Shown: positions 33,019-43,254, numbered from the stretch's first letter. The stretch: DNA of 64,000 nucleotides from UBA1926 sp036732005 (GCA_036732005.1 DAINDF010000016.1:1-64000); one strand, 5' to 3'. Translations and numbers: made by a program. The notes: generated by a model from the letters alone, not told the origin.

Positions 33019-34361
33019 CTCGGGCGTCGTGGACATCTTCGCGTCGCGGCGTGCCGAGCCCGCGGGGCCGCGCGGGCTTCTCGCTGATCGAGGTCCTCAT
33101 CGCGGTGCTGGTGCTCGCGGTCGGCCTGCTCGGGCTCGCCTCGGTCTTCCCGGTGGTCATCACCCAGCAGCGGCAGGCGTCGGACACGATCATGGGGCAG
33201 GTCGCCGCCTCCGCGGTGCGGGACTTCATCCTGACGAACCCGGACATCGTGGGCGAGCTCGCCAGCCAGGACGGGCGTGTTGATGTTGACGAATCAGATG
33301 CGGATGGTGACGATCTTCCGAACGATCAGGACGATAACAACCCAGAATCGCAGTCGGCTGGAGAGCCGATCTTCGGGCAGCATCCTGCCTATCGATCCGG
33401 CGCAGACCCGAACCCAGATTTTAGTGTTGTTACTGGGTACGGCTACCTCTGGGAAGCGGACTGGTCGTGGGGCGCTGTTAATAACAATCTCGACAACGGA
33501 CCACGCACCATACCAGTGTCGGCGGGTGATGCCAACCTGCGTGCATATGTGCAAACAGGCGGAATCTACTTTCGAGATCCTGCGGAACGCTTCCTTGCTG
33601 GCGTACCGGCTGATGCCCCTGATATTCCAGTGGGTGCTCGGTTGTATCCAAGCCCACGGAGTATTCCGGGCCAGGTATTTGATGGGCCGCAATTCGTTTG
33701 GGACTTTGTCCCGCGTCGAATGCAATCCGGCAACATCCAGATGGCCGTCTTCGTTAGGCGGATTGACACCGGTATCCGCGTCGCGGACGGAGACACCTTG
33801 TCCCAGCTGCTGCTCCGTTCCCCGGCTAGCCCAGATGTGCATCCGGTCGGGCGAGAAGAGAACACGGGCGCCCCGACGCTGGATGGGACAGGGGACTACG
33901 CGGTCGTTCTGAGCGCCCGTGCGGGCCCCGTCCCCTCGACAGCCGATCCCGGAAGCCCCGAAGCAAGGGATGGCATTTGCGTTCTCTTTGATGCAGTGCG
34001 AATTCACTTGGACGCGAACACTGCAATCGCGACTGCCAATATGGAGGATCTCCGATTCCTTGCCCAAAGAGGCCAGCGATTCGTGGATAATCTCGGCATT
34101 GTGAGAAAAGTGCGCGAAGTGATCTCGATTGACTCTGATAATAACTTTGTCGATCTTAGGGTTGATCCGCCGCTTAACTTTGCGCAGCTGTGTCCGCCGT
34201 TTGATGGGCGGGATCGCGACATCTGCATGGCTTGCGTTGTTGATGTGCGGCCAGATTCGGAGCCGGCCCACGAGGCCTACCGCGTCGGCAAGCTCCGCCA
34301 GGTCGTGTTCACGCCGCAGTCCCCGGTCGAGGTCTTCGTGATGGAGTTCAACGCCCGATGA
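33015..34361 (+). CDS. Prepilin-like protein 3 (GspI/PilV-like) with atypical-composition core
   Basis: 448 residues. The leader ends GRAG, then FSLIEVLIAVLVLAVGLLGLASVFPVV, a GspI/PilV-like helix with Glu5. Early in the soluble part lies DVDESDADGDDLPNDQDD, an acidic calcium-binding-like loop. From about position 33280 to 34260 the codons use many A/T third bases (GTT, GAT, AAT), unlike the flanks, while the frame stays open. This is the clearest base-composition break in the window and suggests recombination of the variable domain. Overlaps the genes before and after by 4 nt each. Confidence 0.8.
   Translation: MTRASWTSSRRGVPSPRGRAGFSLIEVLIAVLVLAVGLLGLASVFPVVITQQRQASDTIMGQVAASAVRDFILTNPDIVGELASQDGRVDVDESDADGDDLPNDQDDNNPESQSAGEPIFGQHPAYRSGADPNPDFSVVTGYGYLWEADWSWGAVNNNLDNGPRTIPVSAGDANLRAYVQTGGIYFRDPAERFLAGVPADAPDIPVGARLYPSPRSIPGQVFDGPQFVWDFVPRRMQSGNIQMAVFVRRIDTGIRVADGDTLSQLLLRSPASPDVHPVGREENTGAPTLDGTGDYAVVLSARAGPVPSTADPGSPEARDGICVLFDAVRIHLDANTAIATANMEDLRFLAQRGQRFVDNLGIVRKVREVISIDSDNNFVDLRVDPPLNFAQLCPPFDGRDRDICMACVVDVRPDSEPAHEAYRVGKLRQVVFTPQSPVEVFVMEFNAR
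33280..34260. other. Lower-GC patch inside a pseudopilin gene
   Basis: Within the third pseudopilin the sequence changes to visibly lower GC with A/T-ending codons, then returns to the local pattern near GAGCCGGCCCACGAG. The edges are judged by eye. A short GC-rich stretch interrupts it around 33840-33960, so it may be a mosaic. Confidence 0.65.
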
Positions 34362-36415
34362 GGACCAGCCCCGCCCAGCCCCGCGCGTTCACGCTCGTCG
34401 AGGTCATCGTCGCGATCGGCGTCCTCGCGGTCGTCGGCGTCGTCGTGGGCACGATCTTCGCCACCGTGGGCGACACCGTGGCGCAGGGGCAGCGCGTCAG
34501 CACGATGAACCGCTTCGCCTCGCGGATCGAACGCGTCATGCGCCGCGATTTCGAGAGCATGGTCCGCGAGAGCGGCTTCCTCGTCATCCGCAACGAAATC
34601 ACCAGCGACTACGCCGCGGGAACGCCCCAGCAAAGGCCAGTCGCCCTCACCGTGACGGACAGCGCCGAGCCCCGCGCCCGGCGGATCGACGAACTAATGT
34701 TCTTCAGCCGGGGAGATTTCACCAGCAAGCGCACCCCGCTGCACCGCGACATGATCGCCAGGGCGAATGTCGCCCGCGTCTATTACGGCCACGGGCAGCG
34801 CATGCCCGAGAACTTCGGCGACAACCCGGACAGCCCCGTCTACACGACCCGGTACGCCAGGCCGCGCCTCGACGAGCCCAACAACTTCGAGACCGCCCGC
34901 CTGGGCGAGCCCTCGGGCCTGGGCGTGGTGAACCCCAACGAGTTCGCCGCCGACTGGACCCTGCTCCGCCACGCCACCCTGCTCGTCCCCCGCGCGCAGG
35001 GAACCCAGAATCTGCCCGACGAGGTCTTCGGCCTGCGCCCCAACGACACCGGCGCGGCCGGGCTCGACGCGTTCAACCGCATCGCCGACTCCTCCCGCCA
35101 GGTGGCCCTGGGGCCCGCGGCCCAGAGCGTCTTCCGCGCCGTCGCCCACATGGCGCCCTACGAACTCGGCAATCGCCCCGACAGCCCCGCGGTCGTGCTC
35201 GTCAACCCGAGCCGGCACACGATCCGAGACGCCGACGACGGCGCCGCGGCCCTCGTCGGCGGGGGCTCGATCGACGACCCGCTCGGGCGGACCGGCGTCG
35301 ACGAATCGCTCGCCAGGCCCCTGTTCACCTCCGGGCTGGTCGATGTCGCGGTCACCGATCTGGACGAGATCCGCGCGACGGTCACGGGGACCTGGATCAG
35401 GCCCTTCCCCGCCTCTCCCGTCGCGGTTGAACTCTCTCCGCCGGGCCTGATGGACTACGACTTCTCGAGCGCCACCGAGCGGCTCGGCTACGAGCAGGGA
35501 CGGGCGCGCACGGACACCAACGGCATCCAGTTCGTCGGCACCGCGCTGCTGACCGGCGCGTTCCGCCCGAACGCCCAGCCCCAGACCCAGCAACTCTGGA
35601 TGCTCGACGCCCTTCCCTCGGTCGCGCTCGATCCGAGCGATGCGTCGTCCGCCCGGTACAGCGGCTTCCGCGTCCGCTACGAGCCCGCGCCCCCGCGGGC
35701 CGCGATCGACGACGGCGCGTTGCTCACCACTTCCGCTGCCGACCGCGAGGTGCGCCTGTTCCGCGCGATCGAGCAGGCCGACCAGGAGGTTCTCGGGGCC
35801 CATGCCTTCCTGCCCCGCTGCACCGAGTTCATCGTCGAGTGGTCCTTCGGCATCGTCGACCGGAGAGACCCGGGGACCAACCCCAACTACGGCCGCCCCA
35901 TCTGGCACGGCCTGCGCCGCTACGCCGACGGCAACGACAACGGGCGGTACGACGAGGGCGGCAGCGCGGCCTCGTCCGCCGACACCCTCTTCGCCGATCT
36001 CTTCGGGCTCACCTACGACGGCGCCCCGCTCGAGGACCGCGACGACCAGACGGACGACGACTTCGGCATCCGCGGCGTGATGGGCGAGTGGTTCCTCGAG
36101 GACGGGAGCGCCCCGCAGAACGGCGGCGCGGCGCTCCAGCGCATCGACCGCGAAATGGTCGAACTCGTCCGCGTCGACCGCCGCTACCCGCCGACGGGCG
36201 ACCCCGAGGACGCGGTCGCCGCCGAGTACTGCTTCGGCTACGCCTACACCGACACCAACAACACGCCGCTGGACGCCTCGGACGACGAGACCAAGCCCTG
36301 GCCCTGGCCCAGGCTGATCCGGGTGACCATGCGCTTCGTCGACCCGTCCGATCCGGAGACGGAGCGGACCTACCAGACCGAGTTCCGCGTGCCGACGCTC
36401 GCGGGGGAGATGTGA
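34358..36415 (+). CDS. Prepilin-like protein 4 (GspJ/PilW-like)
   Basis: 685 residues. A ten-residue leader ending PRA precedes FTLVEVIVAIGVLAVVGVVVGTIF, a prepilin helix with Glu5. After it, TMNRFASRIERVMRRDFESM resembles the early helix of GspJ/PilW proteins, which have about 200-350 residues; here the soluble part exceeds 600. WSFGIVDRR and acidic DNDGNGRYDEGG-like stretches occur near residue 500-560. Starts within the stop of the preceding gene. Likely a minor pilin capping component. Confidence 0.8.
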   Translation: MRTSPAQPRAFTLVEVIVAIGVLAVVGVVVGTIFATVGDTVAQGQRVSTMNRFASRIERVMRRDFESMVRESGFLVIRNEITSDYAAGTPQQRPVALTVTDSAEPRARRIDELMFFSRGDFTSKRTPLHRDMIARANVARVYYGHGQRMPENFGDNPDSPVYTTRYARPRLDEPNNFETARLGEPSGLGVVNPNEFAADWTLLRHATLLVPRAQGTQNLPDEVFGLRPNDTGAAGLDAFNRIADSSRQVALGPAAQSVFRAVAHMAPYELGNRPDSPAVVLVNPSRHTIRDADDGAAALVGGGSIDDPLGRTGVDESLARPLFTSGLVDVAVTDLDEIRATVTGTWIRPFPASPVAVELSPPGLMDYDFSSATERLGYEQGRARTDTNGIQFVGTALLTGAFRPNAQPQTQQLWMLDALPSVALDPSDASSARYSGFRVRYEPAPPRAAIDDGALLTTSAADREVRLFRAIEQADQEVLGAHAFLPRCTEFIVEWSFGIVDRRDPGTNPNYGRPIWHGLRRYADGNDNGRYDEGGSAASSADTLFADLFGLTYDGAPLEDRDDQTDDDFGIRGVMGEWFLEDGSAPQNGGAALQRIDREMVELVRVDRRYPPTGDPEDAVAAEYCFGYAYTDTNNTPLDASDDETKPWPWPRLIRVTMRFVDPSDPETERTYQTEFRVPTLAGEM

Positions 36416-36476
36416 GCCCCATGACGCGCACGACGAACCAGACCGGGGAGAGACGGGGCGGCACGGGCCCCGACGC

Positions 36477-36482
36477 GAGGAG
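36477..36482 (+). promoter_or_regulatory. Shine-Dalgarno deciding the GspK-like start
   Basis: GAGGAG, 7 nt before ATG 36490. The in-frame ATG at 36421 would give a 40-residue leader, while 36490 gives a 17-residue leader, closer to known pseudopilins. Confidence 0.5.
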
Positions 36483-36489
36483 CCGAACC

Positions 36490-39400
36490 ATGCCCACGCC
36501 CAACCCAACCCTTCGGCCGCGATCGCCCAGGCGCCGGGGCAGCGCGCTCATTATCGTGATCGGCACGCTCGCGCTCGTCGCCGTCTTCGCGGCGTTCTAT
36601 GTCACCCTGGGCCAGGCCGACACCCGCGTCTCCGCCACGGTGGAGCGGACCTCCGAGCTCGACGCCGTCGAGGGCCAGATCGCCGACTACATCGCCTCGG
36701 TCGTCGCCGCCGACCGCCTCGCCGTCTACCCGGACACCATCACCAACGACGAGGACCTCGTCGGCGGGCGCGTCCCGCAGGACGGGGACCCCCCGCAGAG
36801 CGCGACCGAGGCGGACCGGCAGCGGTTCGTCCGCGAGGCGACCGACTATCCCTATACCGACTACTCGTACAAGAGCATGATCGTCGCGGGCAACGCGGCG
36901 ATCGGCGAGGGTGGGCTCTCGTTCGACCCGTCCCGGTACGCCAGCATCCCCGGCGTGTTCAACACGACCAACCTCGACGACGCCGTCGAACGCTTCCGCT
37001 TCCGCCCCGCCGGCGACCACCCGGTGATGCTCGACAAGGTCGGCGACAGTATCACGCTCAGCGGGCAGGACGACGCCCTCCGCGATTTCCGCGTCGCCTC
37101 GGACCCATGGCTGGCCTCCGCCGAGCCCGAGTTCACCGGGCGCACCGGCTCCGGGCTGCCCATCGACCGCCGGCTCTTCTCTGAGAACGCCCTGCAACTC
37201 GCCGGGCTCGGGTTCCAGGAGGAGTACCACTACCTCGACAACCGAGACTGGCGGCAGATCTCCAACCTCGCGCCCGATGGGCTGAGCGTCAACCTCTTCA
37301 ATCTCCGCGGCAACTTCGACGCCGAGCCCGGGCTGGGCGTCGGGCTCGACGGGCGGTCACGCATGGCCGAGAACCGCACGCTGCTGACTCTGCGCAACCC
37401 CGGCGGGGCCAACCCCGAGTCGGACTTCCTGCTGCGGGCGACCGATCGTCTCCCCATCGACCCCGACGGGTCCGGCGGGCTCCCGAGTTTCCTGAACCAG
37501 GGCGACGCCGTCGCCTTCGCCATCCGCAACACGCCGGCGTGGTGGACGATGAACCAGCGGTTCCTCTACTTCCCCGCCGAACCGGGCTTCCAGATCCTCG
37601 GGCGCGGCGTGGACAGCAACGGCGTGCCGGTCGACTCCTCGTTCGTGACGCCCCAGACCTGGGCGACCCCCGACTACCCCGACTATCAGTACGCCGACGC
37701 CGACGGCGACGGGTTCTACGACTCGCGGTGGTTCGAGCTGACCGACTCGACGCTCGGGTTCATCGGCGCGGAGAACCTGCTCAAGAACGAGTCCGACATG
37801 CGGTTCTTCTTCGCCGCCCGCGTGATCGATCTCTCGGGCCGGGTCAATGTCAACTCGGCGACGGACGGGCTGACGCCGCCGACCAGCGAGGTCACCGCCG
37901 GCGCGACTCCCGCGGAGATCGACCTCCGCCGCCTGCTGACCATGCAGGATGTTTCGGAGCGGTCCCGGCCCGTCTTCGAGAACACCACGCTGACCACCCC
38001 CTTCGCGGGCCAGCAGCGGCTCTCGTATTCCCACATCGAGCGCCTCCCTGCCGGGCAGCGGCAGGCCGACAACACCGCCGTCTTCGCCGCCGCCGACTAC
38101 GAGGGCTACCTCACCCGCAGCGGCCCGAACACCGACCCCGTCTTCCGGTTCGTGCTCGACGGGCCCGGCATCGACGCGGGGCGGTACGCCTACGACGCGC
38201 TCCGCCGCGAGATCCAGGGCGACCAGTTCCGCCTCTCCCCCGCCTCGACCAACTTGCGTTGGCAGGCGTCGACCTTCGCCCAGCCCCTCCAGAACACCAG
38301 CCCCTTCGAGTACTTCGACTTTACCCCTGGCAACGAGGGCATGCTCAGCTTCGCCGTTGCCGCCCCACCCGCCCCGCCGAACACCTGGACCGTCACGCCC
38401 ACACTCGCCGAACTCGCCTCGATGGCCCGCTGGCGTCGGGACTACTGGTTCGACATCGGCGGCGTCAACATCGCCGACCCCAACGATGCGCCCATCACCG
38501 CCCTCGGCCTCGGGGGCAGGCTGTTCGACCTCGACGACCTGACCGAGTTGCTCACCTTCAACGGCGCCAACGACGACAGCCGCCTCTCCCGCCTCGAGCG
38601 CACGCTTGAGGGCCGATTCGAGGACCCCGACGCCGGCGGGTTCGACGAGAGCACCCGCCGCCTCGGCCCGCTCCGCGCCAACCGCCCCACGGACCTGGAG
38701 CGGCGCGGGCACGACAACTGGCGCAACATCACCGACCCGAACTCCGCCAACCCCAATACGCTGCCCGTGCGTGACAACCTGATCGACTTCGAGTCGATGG
38801 CCCTCGCTTCTCTCAACCCGCGTACGCGGCTGACCACCCTCAGCGGGGCCGCCCCGCTCCGCTCGCGCATCGTCGAGGACGCCGACGCCGACGGCGTGCT
38901 CAGCGCGGGCGAGCGCCGCCTCACCGACGCCGACGCCCGCCTCGACCTCGTCAACGACGCGGCCGACCCCGCCGCGCTCTTTTCGCTCTACGCCGACGCG
39001 CTGGCGCCCTACGCCCGCGTGGACGCGACCTGGAATATCGACCCCGAGGCGGAGGGTCTGGGGGCCGCCGCGCCGTTCTCCCAGATGCGCACCCTCGCCT
39101 ACGGGCACCGCGGCTCGGAGCTCGCCCTGCGTCTCTCCGCCCATCTCGCCGTCAACATGGCCGACCTCTACGACGAGGACGACACCCCCTCGGCCTACAC
39201 CGTGGTCGCCTCGCCGCGTAACGACATCCGCCGCAACCTCGAGCAGAACTGGCCCAACACCTTCCGGGACGAGACCTTCTTCCCCTGGTGGACCGAGGGC
39301 AAGCGCCTCGACCTGGGCGACGAGAACCTCGCCCCGGACGAGACCGATGTCAACGGGGACTACTCCCGCATCGCGTACAATGTCTACGGCCTCGAACCCC

Positions 39401-42400
39401 AGCCGTTCATCACCGAGGTCGCCGTCCTCACGCTCTTCAGCGATGTCCCGCAGGGGCGCATCAGCAACCCGGACGCCGACGGCTTCCGCGGCGTGACCCT
39501 CGCCGAGGACGAATCGACCGGCCCGACCCCCGGCAACAACGAGCGGATGGTCGTGGGCAACCCCAACCCGCTCGACCCCGATCCGCCGGCCGACGACTGG
39601 ACCGACGACGATGTCACCATCCGGACCGACATCTCCCCCGAGAACCCGGACCTGATCGCGCATGTTCTCGCGATCCAGCTCACCAACCCCTTCGATGTCC
39701 CGATCGTCCTTTCGGGCGAGGACCAGGACGCCAACGGGGGCCCCGACGGCGGCGCCCTCAACAGCAACCCCTCCACCCGCATCGAGGACGCGAAGTACTA
39801 CCTCGAGTTCAACGGCCACTTCTTCCCCCTCGCCGCCTACTTCGAGCGGGACCCCGACCTCAATCCGGCCGACGGGACCTTCTTCCCGCCCGGCGACACC
39901 AACCGCATCGGCAACCGCCTCTACCCCGTCACCCTCCGCCCCGGCGAGTCGCGCGTCTTTTATGTCTCGGCCCATCCCAACATCGCCGACATGAACCGTC
40001 GCTGGACCGCGATCGACTCGGTCTACGGCCCCGGGCCCATCGTCCCGGGCGTCAGCACCAGCGGCATCTTCCAGCAGCCCCCGACCGACCTCGCCAACCG
40101 CAACCCCTTTGAAGAGTTCCTCGCCACCCAGTTCACCGTGACCGACGAGAACGGCCTGCCCCTCCACGGCGGCACCACCCCGGGCAACGCCAACGACCCG
40201 CGCTGGCCCGTCCGCCTTCTCCCCTTCAACCCGGTCACCGGCGACCTCGGCGTCGCGGGCGTGGCCCAGAGCGACGGCGGTACCTTCGTCGACTTCCTGC
40301 GCACCAGCCTCGCCTTCCGCAACCCGGGCACCGACGAGGCCTACGACCGCATGCGCCAGGAGGTCCGCCTCTGGAGGCGCATGGCGATCGACAACAGCGA
40401 GAACACGATCACCGACAACGAAGCCGAGGACTACACCGACACCTCCAACGAGAACTGGCTGCACAACGACCTGCTCGTCGACCGCCTCCGCGATCCGCTC
40501 GTGCCCCGGATGTCATCCATCACCCCCGAGACCCGGGCCGCCCTGGACTACGCCGCCTACGACGCCGACGACATCACCTCCCGCGCCCCCGCGAACTTCT
40601 ACCAGAACTGGAACGAGGTCCTCACCGGCACCGGCGTGGTCGCCACGCAGTGGCAGTCCGCCGATGTCCTCACCGTCCCGCTCACCACCGTCACCGACGA
40701 CAGCGGGCCGTGGTCCAACACCAATCAGGGCATCACCTTCGTCCGCTTCGCGGGCTACCGCCGGCCCGATCACCTCCGCGACAACAACGGGTCGCTCGAG
40801 GCGGTCCTCAACGACGACGACCTCGCCCCGCGCGGCCTGCTGCCCGCGTGGTGCGTCGAGGGCACCGACACCAATTTCAACCTGCTGACGCCCATCGAGG
40901 ACGACCTCGACATCGACCAGAACAACGACGGCGCCGCCGACGAGCCCTCGCCCTTCGTGCAGACGCTCGAGGGCATCCGGGCCGTCCCGATCACCGGGCG
41001 TCATTTCGGCTACAACGGCAACGCGGGCGGCGCGGGCGGCACCGCCACCGGGCAGCCCACGCCCGGCGGGGACTACCCGGCGTACTTCACCAAGAACCTC
41101 CGCAAGCTCCTGCTCCAGGTCCTTCCCACCAACGAACTCAACCCCGCCAACCTGGGATACACCGTCCCCGATACCGCCCTTATTCCCACCCTGCGCCGCC
41201 ACCCCGCCCTCAAGAGCGAACGCGGCGTCGAGGACCCGCTCGACCTCGCCGGCGCGATGAGCGGCATCGGCGCCGCCGGCAATCTCCGGCCGACCGACGC
41301 CAAGACCCCCTCCGTCATGGGCACCGCCGAGGCCGGCCAGACCAACCCGCGGTACCTCGACGACCGCACCGATCTGCTCCTCAATAACTCCGACGGCTTC
41401 GGGTTCGACACGACCACACGCGACCCGCGCACCGCGGGCGTGCGCCTCGGGGACCTGCTCATGCCCCTGGGCGTCGGCACGACCTTCGCGCCCAGGCTCG
41501 GGCTCTCGGCGCCCTGGGCGTGGACCAACCCCGCGAACTTCCGCCCCGGCGACTGGACCACCGTCGCCGAGGCTCTCTCCGCCGCCCTCGGGCTCGAGCC
41601 CCCGGCGTTCTACAACAAGGACCCCGACAGCTCGGGCTACTCGCTCCTCTGCGAACTCGTCTCAAGTCAGGGCGTCGCGACCCGCCAGGCGGGCTTCCCC
41701 ACGCCCAACGACTCCCTCGCCGTCACCACGCAGAACCGGTTCATCGAGTATGTGCTCGACCGCGGCAGGCTCGACCTCGAGGCCTACACCCCGTTCGTGA
41801 ACACCATCCAGACCGACCCGGCGACGGACGCGACGGTCCGCTTCAACCCGCCCGTCCAGCTCACCGAGGTCAACGGCGACTACCGCGTCGCCCTCTCCGT
41901 GCCCCCGGCCCAGCGTCTGCTCTCGATGGCCCAGGCTCTCACCCGGGGCGGCGACCCGCTCACCACCCCGGTCATCGGCACCATCAACATCAACACCGCC
42001 CCCGACGCCGTCCTCCGCACCATCCCGGGCTTCGCAACCAGCCTCCAGTTCTCGCCGACCGCGGTGCAATACGACCTCTACAACCCGAACTCTTCCCCTC
42101 TGATTTCAGAACCGGGGATAGGTGTGGACAGCCCGGTTGTCTCGCAGAACCTCACCGAGTGGGCCCCGGGCCGCGTCGCGGGCAAGGTCTTCGGTGCCTA
42201 CTTCGATTTCGCCGACTTCACGGGCTCGACCCCCGTTCGCCCCCTTCCGTTCGGCATCGGCGACCCGTTCGCCTTTGTCGAGCCCTGGAAGAACCGCGCC
42301 GAGATCGCCCCCGCCCTTGTTGCATTCCGCGATCGCGCCGCCGCCTCGTTCCGCGTCTCTTCGATCAACCCCAATCTGCTGGGCGACTTCGCCGTCGGCG

Positions 42401-43212
42401 TCGCCGCCAAGCCGGGCGCGGTCTTCGACTTCACCCCCTCGCCCAACCTCATCGTGCAGGCCTTCGGGACCGCCACGGGGGGCCAGGGCGTGTTCCTCCG
42501 CGCACTCAGCGAGCAGAACTTCGCCCGCGACTTTGCCCGCTCGGCTGTGAACGGCAGCCTCGCCACCTCCGACCGCCCCGGCATGTCGGGCGTCGGGGCC
42601 CTCCTCGGCCTGAGCGTCGCGAGCAACGATCCGCTCGGGCTGGCCCCGAACGATGTCCTCAACACCCGCATCCGCTCCGCCGCCCCCCGCTCCAATGTCG
42701 AGGGCTGGCGCAGCGCCGTCCGCGACCAGGCCAGCCAGGGCGGCCTCCTCCGTCTCGGGCTCGACCAACTCGCCATGCGGGCCAAGGACCAGGACCTCAA
42801 CGGCGAGGACGACCCCAACGGCGACGGCACCGACATCGCCAATTTCCGCACCCTGGGCGATCTCCGCCAGGACGACGACTTCTCCTACACCCTGGGCAGG
42901 GGCCTGTTCCGCAACGAGAACCCCGACCTCAACGACGAGGCCCGCGTCATCGAGGACGAACTCGCCGACGACATCGCCGAGAAGCTCGCCGTCCTCAACG
43001 GCGCCGCCAACACCGTCGATGTCCGCAGCGATTTCTTCGCCGCCTGGTTCATCGTCCGGGGCTACCGCGAGTCCGATGTCACCAACCTCGAGCCCGAGGA
43101 GCCCATGTCGCCCACCTATCAGAAGCGGTTCCTCATGATCCTCGACCGCTCGAATGTCACCGAGGCAGGCCAGGCCCCGCGGGTGCTGCTCCTCCGCGAG
43201 GTCCCGCTCTGA
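36490..43212 (+). CDS. Giant GspK-like pseudopilin, about 2240 residues
   Basis: From ATG 36490 the protein has a basic leader (PRSPRRRG) and a hydrophobic helix SALIIVIGTLALVAVFAAFYV that lacks Glu5, as GspK pseudopilins do. Two GspK-type motifs are widely separated: DLSGRVNVNSA near residue 454 and GTININTAPDAVLRTIPGF near residue 1833. Ordinary GspK proteins have about 300-350 residues. The extra material is acidic, Asn/Asp/Pro-rich and apparently extracytoplasmic, with a few Asp-Gly-Asp loops. The C-terminus (FFAAWFIVRGYRES, MILDRSNVTE, VLLLREVPL) is beta-rich. Last gene of the cluster, 74 nt after the fourth pseudopilin. An alternative start is ATG 36421. Function beyond tip/minor-pilin role is unknown. 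Confidence 0.8.
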   Translation: MPTPNPTLRPRSPRRRGSALIIVIGTLALVAVFAAFYVTLGQADTRVSATVERTSELDAVEGQIADYIASVVAADRLAVYPDTITNDEDLVGGRVPQDGDPPQSATEADRQRFVREATDYPYTDYSYKSMIVAGNAAIGEGGLSFDPSRYASIPGVFNTTNLDDAVERFRFRPAGDHPVMLDKVGDSITLSGQDDALRDFRVASDPWLASAEPEFTGRTGSGLPIDRRLFSENALQLAGLGFQEEYHYLDNRDWRQISNLAPDGLSVNLFNLRGNFDAEPGLGVGLDGRSRMAENRTLLTLRNPGGANPESDFLLRATDRLPIDPDGSGGLPSFLNQGDAVAFAIRNTPAWWTMNQRFLYFPAEPGFQILGRGVDSNGVPVDSSFVTPQTWATPDYPDYQYADADGDGFYDSRWFELTDSTLGFIGAENLLKNESDMRFFFAARVIDLSGRVNVNSATDGLTPPTSEVTAGATPAEIDLRRLLTMQDVSERSRPVFENTTLTTPFAGQQRLSYSHIERLPAGQRQADNTAVFAAADYEGYLTRSGPNTDPVFRFVLDGPGIDAGRYAYDALRREIQGDQFRLSPASTNLRWQASTFAQPLQNTSPFEYFDFTPGNEGMLSFAVAAPPAPPNTWTVTPTLAELASMARWRRDYWFDIGGVNIADPNDAPITALGLGGRLFDLDDLTELLTFNGANDDSRLSRLERTLEGRFEDPDAGGFDESTRRLGPLRANRPTDLERRGHDNWRNITDPNSANPNTLPVRDNLIDFESMALASLNPRTRLTTLSGAAPLRSRIVEDADADGVLSAGERRLTDADARLDLVNDAADPAALFSLYADALAPYARVDATWNIDPEAEGLGAAAPFSQMRTLAYGHRGSELALRLSAHLAVNMADLYDEDDTPSAYTVVASPRNDIRRNLEQNWPNTFRDETFFPWWTEGKRLDLGDENLAPDETDVNGDYSRIAYNVYGLEPQPFITEVAVLTLFSDVPQGRISNPDADGFRGVTLAEDESTGPTPGNNERMVVGNPNPLDPDPPADDWTDDDVTIRTDISPENPDLIAHVLAIQLTNPFDVPIVLSGEDQDANGGPDGGALNSNPSTRIEDAKYYLEFNGHFFPLAAYFERDPDLNPADGTFFPPGDTNRIGNRLYPVTLRPGESRVFYVSAHPNIADMNRRWTAIDSVYGPGPIVPGVSTSGIFQQPPTDLANRNPFEEFLATQFTVTDENGLPLHGGTTPGNANDPRWPVRLLPFNPVTGDLGVAGVAQSDGGTFVDFLRTSLAFRNPGTDEAYDRMRQEVRLWRRMAIDNSENTITDNEAEDYTDTSNENWLHNDLLVDRLRDPLVPRMSSITPETRAALDYAAYDADDITSRAPANFYQNWNEVLTGTGVVATQWQSADVLTVPLTTVTDDSGPWSNTNQGITFVRFAGYRRPDHLRDNNGSLEAVLNDDDLAPRGLLPAWCVEGTDTNFNLLTPIEDDLDIDQNNDGAADEPSPFVQTLEGIRAVPITGRHFGYNGNAGGAGGTATGQPTPGGDYPAYFTKNLRKLLLQVLPTNELNPANLGYTVPDTALIPTLRRHPALKSERGVEDPLDLAGAMSGIGAAGNLRPTDAKTPSVMGTAEAGQTNPRYLDDRTDLLLNNSDGFGFDTTTRDPRTAGVRLGDLLMPLGVGTTFAPRLGLSAPWAWTNPANFRPGDWTTVAEALSAALGLEPPAFYNKDPDSSGYSLLCELVSSQGVATRQAGFPTPNDSLAVTTQNRFIEYVLDRGRLDLEAYTPFVNTIQTDPATDATVRFNPPVQLTEVNGDYRVALSVPPAQRLLSMAQALTRGGDPLTTPVIGTININTAPDAVLRTIPGFATSLQFSPTAVQYDLYNPNSSPLISEPGIGVDSPVVSQNLTEWAPGRVAGKVFGAYFDFADFTGSTPVRPLPFGIGDPFAFVEPWKNRAEIAPALVAFRDRAAASFRVSSINPNLLGDFAVGVAAKPGAVFDFTPSPNLIVQAFGTATGGQGVFLRALSEQNFARDFARSAVNGSLATSDRPGMSGVGALLGLSVASNDPLGLAPNDVLNTRIRSAAPRSNVEGWRSAVRDQASQGGLLRLGLDQLAMRAKDQDLNGEDDPNGDGTDIANFRTLGDLRQDDDFSYTLGRGLFRNENPDLNDEARVIEDELADDIAEKLAVLNGAANTVDVRSDFFAAWFIVRGYRESDVTNLEPEEPMSPTYQKRFLMILDRSNVTEAGQAPRVLLLREVPL

Positions 43213-43254
43213 CCGGGCCGGCTCCCTCGGGCCCGCCTGAACCCCAGCACCCTG

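Noticed and set aside
33294..34271. A 325-codon minus-strand frame over the lower-GC patch
   Set aside because: It coincides with the patch, but its sequence has no domain or signal and the plus-strand pseudopilin frame is continuous through it. It was considered as a possible inserted gene and dismissed.
37357..40464. A 1035-codon open frame on the minus strand
   Set aside because: It lies wholly antisense to the GspK-like gene, has no family motifs, and is the kind of Val/Gly/Glu-rich shadow that GC-rich coding DNA produces.
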